Notes under the pieces: model-generated
What the model saw: only the letters and a program-made list of their open reading frames with translations
Databases searched by the model: none
What the model was told of the DNA's origin: nothing
Shown: piece after piece, positions 51,339 to 64,000 of the stretch
Layout: the number at the start of each line of letters is the position of its first letter
Position numbering within the stretch: position 1 is the first letter of the stretch
Assembly (NCBI RefSeq): GCF_015832195.1
Contig: NC_052018.1
Span: forward strand, 33,756,115-33,820,114
Length of the DNA: 64,000 nucleotides
Source: Motacilla alba alba
Lineage: Eukaryota; Chordata; Aves; Passeriformes; Motacillidae
Reading direction: 5' to 3'
Position numbers and translations under genes: made by a program

Positions 51339-54300
51339 CATATTTACAATTAAAACAAAATGTCCTTCTATATAAATTACTTTCAGCTAGGGATAAGATA
51401 GTATATAAGATGTTTGGTGTCCCCTCTGGCCTCATCTCAGTTTATTCATCTAGCATACATGGCTTTTGCAGTCTGTCCTCCAAATTCAACCTGCTTCCTC
51501 TCAAAGTCAGTGCTGAAACTGTCTCTGACGTTGCTGGATGGGGACTGTACTTTTCCTCACTCTCGTTTAAGAATAGGAGGATGCAAGAACCCATGGACCT
51601 ACAGAGGAAAAAATTCACTCCTGGTAGAAAATCACTGACTAATCATTACTTTTTTCAAAAAAAAAAAAAGCAAAAAAAAATGAGCCATGAATATAAAAAG
51701 CACCAAATTAAGATTTTCATCTTGTACTTCTACAACATACTTAAGTGAGACATCACCAGTTCTTATGGAAATGTGAAATTATACACTGTTCAAACATATT
51801 TGTCCCACAGTGCAATAAAGACTTGCTTTGATATTAAGTACAGCATTACAACTGAAGTCATTCATAGTACAGGTTAAAGATAAACCATTTCTCATCAAAT
51901 GTGCCATTCTGAAAAACAGTTGGTGTTCTTTTTGACTGAGCTCATCAATTCTTTTCTGAATCAACTGCAGCAATGTTTCTGTGAGCAAAATATTGGCTGC
52001 AGTGGATACACTGGTGATTACCAAAAGCCAAACCCTGAACCTTCATTACATCTTGGGGCTTCTCTTTGGGGCTGCAATATATGAAGATTCTCAGTGATGT
52101 TGTATATATTCCCGGGCGAGAGAAACTGAATCATTGGTTACACTCAGGAAAACACACTTAGAATTTCCTTAAATATCTTGGTTCACGTGAATTTGCTTGT
52201 ATTTTCTTAGGAATTTTTCCTGGAAAGCTCAGGCATCCTAACCCTCTGCAAGTGCAGTTTTACTGATGGATTTGCTCCCAAAATAAACTGTAGTTTTCAG
52301 ATTGTTGGATGGAAAATTTTCTGTGAACCTCCTCTCTTCATGCTGAAGCAGCTGGCCCATGAAGACTTTTCAACAGATCATTTTCTGGGACCTCTCTTTT
52401 CTCTTAGAGCTGAAAAGAACTGGTTTTCATTTTACCTGCCTTGCCTCCTAGTTTAGACCCTGTTTCAGATTCTCACTGCAGACTTCACCGTGCCCTGTAT
52501 CCAAATATAAACCAATATAAATTTCATAGAAGGAATTCAATGCCACACAAGCCAATTTTATTAGACAGGAAACATTTGTCTATCAATATAATTATAGTTT
52601 CAAATTTCATAATGTTCTAGTACAAATATTTTGTCTGGAAAAATTTCAATTAATCTTGGAAACCATTGCAGTGATATCTCTTCAATTAGAAAGAAAATCC
52701 AGGCCCATATTTCCTGGTTCATTCTGTTGAAATGCAACTGCTACACACAATGCTCAGTCTGCTGATTTGGCAGCACTATGAAAGTACTGCTTGCGGTCTC
52801 TATAGATCCACAGAATTAAATTCTGTTTTAAATTTAATACCCTCAAATGTTAATACAATTTATACCACCAAATGAGACAGTGAAACTTTCATGGTATTTC
52901 CTCCAACCCTGTACACACAACATAAATTTCTCTTAATTGGAGGAGGTTCTTGACTCATCTGCTCCCCACAGTTTTTTTTTTTATTTTTCATTACACATCA
53001 TGTTATTCAGAGCCATGATTGTTATTATTTCATTTCAAATAGTCAGATCTGAGTACTTTTGAATGCACATTAAAATCTGAGGCTCAAATACCATAGATGT
53101 TAAAAATCACAGTGTGTGTTGCCATTTAAGAATGTTCTTAAGGCAGAGAACAGCCCAGCTTCCACCTCATCTGCAGAATCATTCTGCAGTGCAAATCCTG
53201 ACAATAACTCATGCTAGCAAGAGCTTCCCTTCTAATATGCCTTTGTACTTGCTTCTAAGAATAATGAAAATGTAATAAAATCATAAAAATTAGTCAGATA
53301 AATGGAAATTAGACCCTTCAGACTCCCACTGAAGTCAATCTAATGAACTGACAAGCAAAAATAATTGTATTGCGTGACACAAATGTCCTTTGATGGCAAA
53401 ATGCAGATACCAAATAGTTTTCAAGAGACACCTGAACATGCTCAGTCTTTCCTATCAACCCTCAGAAGGCCACCCACAGCACCATTTTTTTCTTAACATT
53501 GGGAAGCCACAATGCAGAGAATGTCTAATCTCAAATACCAATACAAATCATAATCTCATAATCATAAGTAGGTTTTGCCCATATTTTATAATTTTCTACA
53601 AATGGTTTTCTGTAGGAAACCTGTTAGGTACCTGTTAGGGATGTTTTTGTCGCTGTTGTTCCTTAGGATCAGGGAAGACTTTAGTATTCCTTCATCATAT
53701 AGGACTAGCTGTAGTTTGAAATCTGCCATCTTACCCAAACAGTTTCTAGAGCTGATAATTTAATCTCTGCTTGTCACCAAATATTTGCCTTTCATTACTA
53801 AAATACTTCTAAATATACTTCAGTCATCTAATCACCAGGCTGATTATTCCATGCCCTATGATTCAGGTGACTGATCATACATCAAGAATAAATAACTGAG
53901 AATAGAGAGGACTCAGTGAGCAACTGATAGGAAGAATATTGTTGAGCCTAATCAGAGATATGTTGTGATTATTGCATTTGTATGTGTGATAAACTTACAA
54001 TTGTCTGATTATAAACAACTGTAAAGAACTTTGATTTGTAATATAAACTGGTTTCAGGTGCCATGCATGCTGCAGTGCAAAATGTATGTAAGAAAAGGTA
54101 ATGAAAAGATAGATCTTTTATTTGAAGCATGGGTATGAACTATTTCTAATAATGAAAGCATTTTTTATCATTATTTATTTCAATTGGTGATAACTATACT
54201 TTCTTTTTCTGGAAGGTACTGCTTCCTAGCTTACAAAAATCCATAAGGTATTTCTTGAACTGACATCAGTTTAAGAAAACCTCTGGGGCTGGCTGTGTAT

Positions 54301-57244
54301 CAGCAGGGCAGACAGTCTGCCCCTACCCCCAGCCTGCCTTCACACAACATCAAAACCTTTTTTCCATGCAAGTCTGCTGACAAAATCAGAGTCACTTTGG
54401 TTTTTTTTCCTCTAGAATCAGAACGGTAGATGAGAGCAAAACCACCTCTGTCCTTAACTCTAAGCCTTCACACATGAGAAAAAAACACAATACATTCCCC
54501 ACCTTTACTGCCAATGATTTGGAGGTTAAACATGGCTACACACTTAATTAGTGTGCACTAATTCTGTGATTTTTTTTTCCAGGCAAACCAGGTTTCCCCA
54601 TGCCTTCTTGATTGTTCAGTGTCTATTCTGTAGAATTAGTGTGACACTGAGGACACATTAGAACATTTGTAAAACCTCTAGTTCTGCATAAAAACGAAGT
54701 TACCTTTGCTGATCATGGCCACCACTATAGTTTCACCATTTAGATGAAGTCATGCATGCAAGAGTCAACAGATGTCAGTTCAAGAGTCGCAAAAACAGGT
54801 AAGTGGCTTCAGCTAGCAATGCTGAAGCAGTCAGACACAACGCATGACTTTGTATTTCCTTCCTTTAACTTTTTTGGTAAATTTTTACCTCGTCTATTGT
54901 TTTGAAGTTTTATTGCTTCTGAGTTCCTTGTTTCCTTCTTGCATCAAATTTGGCTTGTAGCATGCAAGGACTCAGGAAAAAAATTTCAAAGGACAACCAA
55001 TGTTAATGAAAGCACCCAGGAGAAATTTAAACTCCTTGATGACTTAAAATGAGCACTTTCAACCCTTGCCTGTGAGAGGAAGAAGAGCTGTCAACAGAAA
55101 TGTAACATAAATCATGCAGTATTTCATTAGTCTGCCTTTTTTACTATGATTCAGATTTAAAAAATCTGGGGAGAATATTGAAATTATGGCCAGAGAGTTC
55201 TAAAATTTTTCCTTTACCATATTGCAGACAAAAAGTGTTGTAACGTAATGCCTTAATCTATCTCCCATATTTGGGTATGCAGAAAAGGAATGAGTAGGAA
55301 GGAAGGGGTCAAAAAAGGTGTATGAGGATTTTATGAATCCCCATCCAAATTCTGCAGCTGACTGTGCACCAAACTTAACATTCCTCATTTGGGAAGCACA
55401 CACACCGGAACACTACTGTGAAATCCAAGTGTAAAATCTACTATACTCTTGAAAGTGTTGCTGGTTGCTTCTTTGCACAAGTATTTGTGTTTAGGAGAGT
55501 GATCTTCTCAATCTGAACACATGAACCGCTGATTGATCAGGACCAGCTCCTTGTATATATAACCAATTCAAATTTCAGCTCGTGAACAGCAGAAATATTC
55601 GGTCAGAAATGCATAAGGCTGTCTACCAAGGAAACACCGTGGGTACTTTGAACTATTTGAAAAAATATTTCATTAAATATGATAGGCAGTTTAATGAGCA
55701 GTGCACACTTGTGGGCCTTCTCTTCTTCCTCAGTGAGGCTGCACAAAAGTACCAGCTGAACATATTCTCCAGTGATCCCAGAACATTGCAGACTTGCTTT
55801 AGCCCATGAAGAATTTGAAGGTGCAGCATGCCTTCATGCCCAGCCAGCACAACTCTTGGGAATGCTTTTTAGCAGAAAATCTAACAGCAATGTAGAATTA
55901 TAACAGGCTCCAGGAAATTCTGAAAAACTGCTGGTTCTGCTTTTCTTCTGTAGCAGTTTAAAACTGGTGGGCACAGCAAGCAGCCACAGCAAAAGCCGCT
56001 AGCTGTGAGAAATCCTATACAAGGCCCTGGGCAAGCAAAATATGATGAAGGATGGAAAGATTCTTTTACCAATATTTAGTTTGGTGGTAAGCTGGAGGAT
56101 AAGCATATTTTCATGCATCAGAAATTATACAGAAGTAAAAAACCCTTTCTGGGATATGATCACATGATAGCTTCCCCTCTTTTATGTAGAGAAATCAAAA
56201 TTTTAAAATAGGCTTCTTAATCACTTCCTACTTAGAAAAAAAAAACAGTTTAAATTACAAGAACAGTGTTCTAATTCCATTATGGCGCATCAAGTTATTA
56301 TTTTAATTGATTAATAAAGTGCTATCTTCCTTTTGCAATATAGTAGACAAAAAGCAGATATATTTTTTTCCCGAGACAGTCTATTTACTTTCATTGCATT
56401 GGGTCTTCCTGGGCCAAAGTTTTCACAGTTTGCACCCACATCTTTTTGAATTTACTGCAATATACTTATAGTCATTTCTAAAGAAATTTAAAAAAGAATG
56501 TGAAATTGGGGAAAAAGAACCCCAAACCAAACTCAGGTAGCTGTCCTGAATAGATTAAAAATAATCAGTTACAAAATTAAGTATTTGCTGTTATTTTGTC
56601 ACTTTTGCAAAAGGCATCCAGAACATTTTCAAAAAATGTTCATGTGTCTGAGAGATCTAAAGCTTGTTGATTTAGGGTCCTTTGAAAGCATCTTTCCTAT
56701 TTAGAATTAATAAGGTTCTTAAAAGTTGATTAACTCTCTCAGTCCTCAGAGATTTTAGACACTTTATGAATCCTGTGCCCACTTAGATGCTTGAGACACT
56801 TCTATCGATACTTCAGAATATATTTAGAAGTCAGGTTTAAGCACTTGAAAAATTTTGGCTGATGTAGTCAAATAATTATTCTACAGATGAAAAATAAAAC
56901 ACACTAAGAGCATTCCAAAGAACAACTAATCTCACACATCAATTCACTGATAACATGCCAAGACTGTAGAAAAAAATAATTAAAAATATATAAAATTTAT
57001 AGGGATTTAGTAGGTCACAGAGACCATCTGCCTGCAAATCAAGGAGTATTCATTACTACCAGGTCATCCTTACAGTGAACTATCTAGCTTCGGCTGCCTC
57101 AGAAGATTTGGCTGTCACCCTTCCTAAAATGGCTACCCCCTTTCTAAGATGTGATATGTTAAAATTGTAATGTGGCAAATAAGTATTTTCTACTATTTTT
57201 GAGTAAAAAAAAAGATATTATTTTCCAGTTAAGAGAGAATGAAT

Positions 57245-57284
57245 ATACTACTATACTAATATACTAATATACTAATATACTACC
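57245..57284. repeat. ATACTAAT octamer array, five units
   Basis: Five head-to-tail 8-bp units: the three central ones (57253-57276) are exact ATACTAAT and the outer two read ATACTACT and ATACTACC. Confidence 0.88.
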
Positions 57285-59174
57285 ATGCTATTATGGTTTC
57301 AAAAGACACACAATTTCTAGTTACATGTGCCCCACTTGGACTGGTCTGTAATAAAGCTAGAAAGCATTGAAGGGAAATAAATATTTTATTTAACTTTTTG
57401 GCAGCCGTCCTTCTAAACATTGTGACTCAGAGCACCAAGGGATCAATAAAAACACATTTATCTCTCCAGTTCCTTAAAATGAACTTTAATCTTACTACGT
57501 GCATTTCCTGTTTTCAAGACGATGAGAGGAGATTTCTAGGCGGTAATAGAAAAATATCCCAAAATTTTTCAAAACCTATTCATAGTATAGATTGACAAAA
57601 TCCAACTTTTATGACATTTTTAGCAGCTCTACAGAGACAATTCTGTTTGAGTTCATACAGTGTAGTTCTAGTGAGGTAGAGCTGGAATTAATTACTCACA
57701 AATTATTATATACGCCTGAGAAATATAAAAAGTTATTTTGCACAACAGGAAAAAATGTGAAACCAACAAAAATATTGCCGAGAAAAAAAATAGCTTTGTT
57801 ACTGGCTATTGTAGTCTCCCTGAAGTTCTGAGTTTCCAGGTTCAGATTTCACTCAAAAGTGATGCTTTATTCCAAATAATTTATGTTGGAATAACAACAG
57901 TGAGAAATAAGATTACCAGGCACTCTGCTGTTACAATGAAGCAGGGCAGTAAGAGGCATTCCTGCCCACATAAATCCGCTGTGAAACAGAAACAGTATAT
58001 TTTAACTTTTTCCTCCATAAAATTCTATCTCAAATAGTTTGTGAAGATATGATAACCTCACTCTAATGAAAAAAAATATTCTCCAAATGAAACGGAAGAC
58101 AGACTGTCCTTGAGCCAGAACTGCAGTGCAGAGGTGTTGGGATATGCCCTCAGGAACTGACCATGGCTGGCAGTAGAGCATAACTCCATTTGACATGCAG
58201 GTTGAATCAATTTACACACAAGTTTGAATCTCATAACTCAGCACTGCACTGGATAGCAGAGTGCATATCTTTTTTGATATAAGACTAATTTCCAAGTCTG
58301 TAGAAGCAAGTGTGGCAGTGGAATTTTTGCAGATAATCTGATGAAGCCTTTAACAGCAAGTCCAGAGCACTGAATTTCAGAAATTCTCGAGTCTAAACAG
58401 AACAGAGTTGAACAACTATATTATAATGAAATAGTGAACTATTGATTTGCTTTTCTTTTCTGCTAATAGAACAACCTCAGGAAGATTAGTCCATAAACTG
58501 ACCTAATTCATTGCAGATTTTTAAATATTTGCATATGTGTATGTGTGCAAATGCTGAACTTTTAATTGGTGACAGTGAGTATTGGGTGTTCAATAATTGG
58601 TAGTCTAGTTCTTAAGAATAACTGATATGAATAAGTAATGTAGCATGTTTTTCTTCTCCTGGCTGGATAAGACTACAACCTCTTTCAAATAAATCAGATT
58701 ATTAAAGTCCATTTACTTAGCATGCCAAACGTTTATGGACATTAAAGACAAAGAGATAGTTGAAGGAAACTACCATAATAGTATTATTTGAGTATTTCTT
58801 CCGCATTCATCCAGCCATAACTACAATGGCAAAACAAATAGAAAAAGTACTGCTGTTAAAACTTTAAGAATGTAAGAAATATTCACTATACAAACACACT
58901 GAATTCAATTCTCTCAGACTGAATAGCCACTACATAAAATCAGCATGAATACATGGATCGCTGCAAAATTTCCAAACAAACCCACAAGACACGACCCAAG
59001 AAAAGAGAGTTAGCTGTAAGTCATTCTAGACAAGGAATAAAGAGATGTCAGATCTATAGGGAGGCCGAAACTGCTCTGAGATTCAGACAAGGTTGAAGAA
59101 GCTGAGGATAGATCAGTTCCAGAGTTTACGCTGTGGTAACTAGAAACAGAATCTGGCCCAGCACTATGTGGAAG

Positions 59175-59198
59175 GATGCCAAGAAAATTCTTGGCATC
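59175..59198. repeat. Perfect palindrome, 11-bp arms
   Basis: GATGCCAAGAA, two A, then TTCTTGGCATC. The arms are exact reverse complements. Each contains TTGGCA or TGCCAA, an NFI half site, arranged as a pair. Confidence 0.85.
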
Positions 59199-62100
59199 TT
59201 GAATTAAAGCTGTAGGTGGTTAACAAGAAAGTTAAGGTCAAATAAGGAGACCCTTAGCTGGCTGTGGTTCCATCAGATAAGACAGCCCACCGGGCAAACA
59301 GCAGTCAGACTTCAAGATTTAAAGGGCTACTCTTCACAGGAGTTCAAGACTCTGTCAACCAGAATGTTACATTTCTAGAATAACATGGGCTTCTCCAAAT
59401 ACTGACATTTAATCATTCTTTATTAATCTGCCAGCCTATTGAATTAAAAGCAGTGTTCCCATCATAAATTGAATTCTCTTTCATTCCCACCGTGCCAGGC
59501 ACATATAATATATATCACATGGGTGAACCTTGAAAGGGGAGTGTTTATTTAAGTTATATCTTCCTCTTAGTTTGAGTTTGTTTGCAATGTGCAGTTGAGC
59601 AATGAGATTGAGTTGCTGAGAATATGTTGGTGGGCTGGGTGAGGGCCACCTCAGAGGAAATAAATCAGTTGTACAGATAAATGAGCTCTTGTGAATCTTT
59701 TCCCCAAGTCTTCTACAATATATATTCTGGGTCCTCATTTGTTCATTAAAAGAAGGAGGAAAAATAATCTAGTTCAAATAACTAACCGAAAATCTCACCC
59801 AAAAACACAAGAATTTATAAACTTCACATATATCTGCAAGGCAAATTAAAAGCCTAGGCTTTCCCAGGGTCCTGTAAAGCTGTGTAAAAAACCATAGAAG
59901 TCATGGCTGAATTTGGTTCAAGTGGACAGTATGACATTTTTAATTTTCATAGCTATTTCATGAGTTAATTCTGCCCAAAAAGATATCTGGGGAAAAGATG
60001 ACACAGTATTAAATTACTGTCCTACATAGTGTATTCTGGCTGGCAGTCACCAAGAATTTGGAGAAGGAAATATACTATTATTATTTTCCCTTCACAGATG
60101 CCAGGGCCTGGATTACTGGCTTCTATTCAGCTGCTTTTTTGTTACTCCCATTAAGCACCTTGCCCAAGAATGCTTTGGATTACTACCAGCTTTGGGATGA
60201 TAAGAGCTTAGCCTCTACTGAGTGATTTGCTTTCTCTATGTATTGAAATCAGTGAAGACAGAGTCCTTGAGAGTATCCATCTCATGGCTGAGGATTTCCG
60301 TGGGCAAAGTAATTTGGAGAAAGTCACCTACGTGCCATGCATATAAAAATGTAACATTCATTGCCTGCATAAGGAGGCAGCTACACCATCTGATGTTTGA
60401 TCCTTTCTCTTCCATGAACATAACCTCATCCAGAAGCAGTTTGAGGTCAGTATACATCAAGTCCTATCCTGCAATACAAATTCAACACACTCATCTGTAT
60501 GCCATGTCAGACTAAGAGGAAGCTACTGATGCAGACCATTGGCCTGGGGAAGGTGGCAAAGAAATTACACTTCTCTCTGAGATGGATAAACCAGCAAGTA
60601 TTTCCAGGTCTTTGCCTGTTGCAATGAGTCATCTGTCTTCTCTTTCCACCCACTTCAACAATGCCTGTCCCAGGTATTTAAGAATCCAAATAATCAAACA
60701 CATCAAGTGTCACACTCCATCCATAATTTTTAGCTATTAAATATAGGCCTGCAATCCCTTCAGGCTAATAATTGTTCTACTTGCTAACAAATTCTGCCTT
60801 CTATATGAACCAGTGAGGTGGCTATGCAGATCTGGAAGAAAAACCAACTTGCATCTTCCCATCTTGGAGCATTGATATGGCTAGCACATGATAGTCAGCC
60901 CTGAGAGCGGAGACAGGCCCATTCTCTGTGGATAAAACATTCTTTGTATCGCCACATATACTTTTTTTGCAACATAATGAAGAGATCATTTCAAGAAGTT
61001 ATAATACTGTCACATGTTAATGCTTCCTCTTCACAGAAGACAAAGCACAGAGTCCAACTGCTGCACACTGCAATGAAGCACAGATTTTTATTCGCCAAGA
61101 TCATAACAGTTTTCTTATGGGATCTGTTCATTTTGAAAACTGTATTTTCCTATATAGGACTACGCAGGCAGGAGATGCTGCTTTGATATCTGACAAACTA
61201 TTATTTTGGGGGAGGGGATTTGATGGATCTGCTGATTTTACAGTTTATCAGTACTCTGCCTGACATGCCAGAAGGACTCTTTGTTTTATGTCATTGTAAT
61301 TCAAAAGAATGTTTATCTACAGATTGAATATTTTTTTGTTAAAATTTAAACAATTTAAAAGGGGAATGAAATATTCACTAGGCAGGATCAGTAGAACAAG
61401 AAGATCGCATGTAAAAGAAAAATGTGTGGGAAAAGTAAAAAATCAATAACGACACATGAACATTTTATACAAAAATATGAATTAGAGATTATATACAGAT
61501 AAATCTATTATTTCTGGTTACATTTTAACAATACATAATATTTAGATAGAAATGTAGTTTTATTTCTTCCCTGAACCATAAAATTGCACAAAGCAGACTT
61601 TTCAGTGTGAAATAACTTCTGTAAGTATTAACACTATTGAAAATATTTCTAAATGCAGGAGCAAAATATGAATTTTTTGTAAGTAAGAAAAAATTTTTCG
61701 TTCTATTCTACAAATCTGCCAAGAGCTTTAATCAGTTAAAAAATATATTTGAAAATCTAGTTAAAAAGATCCCCAAACTTAGGCTTAAAAACTTTTTTTT
61801 CAGCTTTGATCATCAAAAAAACCGCAGTGAGCAATGCAATAGTCTTTGCTTTCCAGTGGAAAGGAAGCTTTTCTGTGATATTTGAAAAATATCTTTCTGT
61901 ATCATAGAGTTTTTCTCTAATCTGTCTAGGCAAGTCAAGTTCCTCCAAGAAAGACTGGATCCTGAGCCTGAATGAACTCTGAAACATTCTCTTTTTAAAG
62001 ATAAACATACACTCCATAAACTTTTCATTGTTCTAAACATCTGTTTGGACTTATAAAGAGCTTTTCAGCCAAGTCCTGCAATAGGGAGGTTGACTTAGTA

Positions 62101-64000
62101 TGTGTATCTCTTCTTTAATTCTTGCAAGCAACAAAACATTATTTGTGTAGTCAGTAGGATGTATCATATCTACTCTAGTGCAGAAAAAAATAACTATCTA
62201 AAAAATAATAAAAACCAATACCTTGTATACTCTCCTGTTTCCCCATCTTAGATTGATACAGATATAGATGTAGATACATAAAGTGAGTCCAACCATGCTG
62301 GGTCTGAAAGCAGGTGGAACATCCCACACATTTCTTTTCAATGAGCTCCTTAGCCAATGTATTAGAGTCTTCATTGTTTTTCTGTCTCAGTGGGAATGAA
62401 AAAAATCAGAACAAATAGAGCTGCAACAAATAGACCTAAGAAACTGGTCATCCCATAATATCTTTCAGGGGAAAATGTAGGTACATACAGTGAAGACCAC
62501 TCAGCTATGTTGGAGGCCATATGACAGATAACTGCTTTTGCCACTGACTCAGAACTGTTCACCCATTAGACGCTGGACTGCTGGTTATCTACAGGCTACT
62601 TTTAAAGGTTCTGAAAATGGGGGTCAAGAAATACAAGACTGCCATCGAACACTATTTGATTCCCTCTTCAGAAACTCTGCAGCTTCAAAACAACCATGTC
62701 GTGTTACGGAACATGAAAGCTCCTCCCTTTGCTTTCTACAGCTTGTAAGAAAGGTGCATAAAAGAGCCCATCCTTCAAGAGTCTAACACAATATCAGGAT
62801 TGTAGATGTATGTGATTAACAGCAGATCCCAAGTTACCAGATCATCAATCATCTATTTCAAAGCAAATGTAACCTGGGCATTGCCCCAAAATGTATGTTC
62901 CAAGATTTGATACAACTTGTTCAAACTTCCCCTAGGCATTTATAGGAAAATACTCAGCTCATCATAATCTGTGGATCATAAACTGAAAATGTCGACCTTT
63001 CTGCAAGGTTCAAGAGCACTGTTCAGTTCTGCACTCAAAGCCACCAAGTCTTGATAGATTATCTATGAGTTAGATCATGAGCCCCACAAAGCCAAGATCT
63101 AAGGACTTGAGAGAGCCAAAAATCAGAGCAGTCCTTTTAAAGAAGATGACACAAGGCAGAACAGGTAATGCGAATGAGAACGTGACAAAGGAAATTAAAC
63201 ACAAGGAAAACAAACTGCACATGTTTGACATTAAACAAGATAACATAAAGTAAAAACCTTTTTTTATTTGTTTAGTTAATAATGATTCATTGAATTATAT
63301 GGTTTACAAGGACCTGATCAGATAACATGGCTTAACCATGGTTTTTATAACCGTGGGATGAAAGACAACGGGACACTAGGAAACACATATATGGTCAAAC
63401 TTTTGTAAAGTTGACAAGCAGGCCCTTTGGTTACAGTATTTCTGTTCTGAACTTGAATTAGCTCAATGACTGATGGGGCTGCACATTATCTTTTTTTCAA
63501 AGTTCATAATGACTGAGCCCATGAAAATGCCGAGCTTGTCTGTAAAGAAAAAATTGAAAACCATTTGAGGACCAAATGTGAGGCTTGTCACATTGCAGTC
63601 ATGTGCTCCTAAGGAATGAACAAAAAGTGTAAATTTAACCTAGTTAATGATGTTATTATTTCAGTGTTGGATATAGGATGGAGCAATGAAAAAACCTCTG
63701 AGAGAACATGTACGATTTTTTCAACGCTGTGCCCCACCCTTGGATTAACTTTTTAGCTTTCTATTGTTGGCAATATCTCAGCCAGAAATTTTGGTCCTGA
63801 GAAATGTAAAATGGAACTTTAATTGTTGGAACAAAATATATTTTCTAGCCCAGAGACCACAAAGCAGAACAAGGCCAAGGTACAGAACACTGAGTGCCAA
63901 AATAGTGTGCAGCCGAGTGCGGTTCCTTCATGATTTTTATTTTAAGTTCTGCTTTTCATTTGGGAATGGCTACTTCTGTCCCTCACAGAAATAAATAGAT

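Larger units (their letters stand above)
48540..64000. other. Non-coding stretch, no gene seen
   Basis: Unique AT-rich DNA. The 251-codon frame at 50993-51748 is explained in part by a homopurine tract read as polylysine. Minus-strand frames at 61757-62017 and 62371-62562 look slightly protein-like but are not recognised. Several simple repeats and palindromes are listed separately. I see no RNA gene, CpG island or further CR1. Confidence 0.6.

Noticed and set aside
50993..51748. 251-codon + strand open frame, the longest in the window
   Set aside because: Its middle is the A/G tract at 51262-51338 read as Lys and Glu, and an A-run gives more Lys near the end. The flanks have no recognisable domain.
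54796..54804. Perfect splice donor CAG|GTAAGT
   Set aside because: No partner acceptor or open exon upstream. A nine-base match is expected about once by chance in both strands of 64 kb.
1..64000. CRISPR array, bacterial operon or phage-type system
   Set aside because: No spaced direct repeats, no dense coding and no ribosome-binding patterns; the repeats present are vertebrate retroelements.

Overview
The window looks like ordinary non-coding nuclear DNA of a bird, most likely a songbird (passerine). Three partial CR1 LINE copies ending in the avian-type ATTCTATG-like octamers point to a bird or other sauropsid. A tRNA-Ile-derived SINE with a CR1-like tail (6253-6401) resembles TguSINE1, a family known from zebra finch and other passerines. 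A short avian-type ERVL-like solo LTR (23380-23666) fits the same picture. All family names come from recognising the sequence, not from a database search.

I find no protein-coding gene, intact RNA gene, CpG island or CRISPR array. Open reading frames are short and scattered over both strands and all frames. The longest have mundane explanations: a polylysine artefact of an A-rich tract (50993-51748), read-through into a CR1 copy (41706-42359), and a simple repeat (81-452). The longest unexplained frame is 161 codons (14860-15345), about what chance gives in 64 kb of AT-rich DNA read in six frames. The window is therefore either an intergenic gene desert or the inside of a very large intron; the sequence alone does not decide.

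Layout. 1-6252: unique AT-rich DNA with an AAGGCT hexamer array. 6253-6401: tRNA-Ile SINE. 6402-23379: unique DNA with a possible CR1 tail remnant, an alternating purine/pyrimidine stretch and a long A/C-rich tract. 23380-23666: solo LTR with a TATA box and polyadenylation signal. 23667-41989: unique DNA with a MIR-like ancient SINE (about 34921-35035), a 22-base G run, several A/C tracts and palindromes. 41990-48539: the CR1-rich part, three same-orientation 3' fragments within 6.6 kb. 48540-64000: unique DNA with a 77-base homopurine tract, an ATACTAAT array and palindromes.

No genes work together here, and I saw no evidence of a new biological system. The observations most worth checking are the LTR as a possible promoter or polyadenylation source, the MIR-like SINE, the recurrent A/C-only tracts, and several near-perfect short palindromes.
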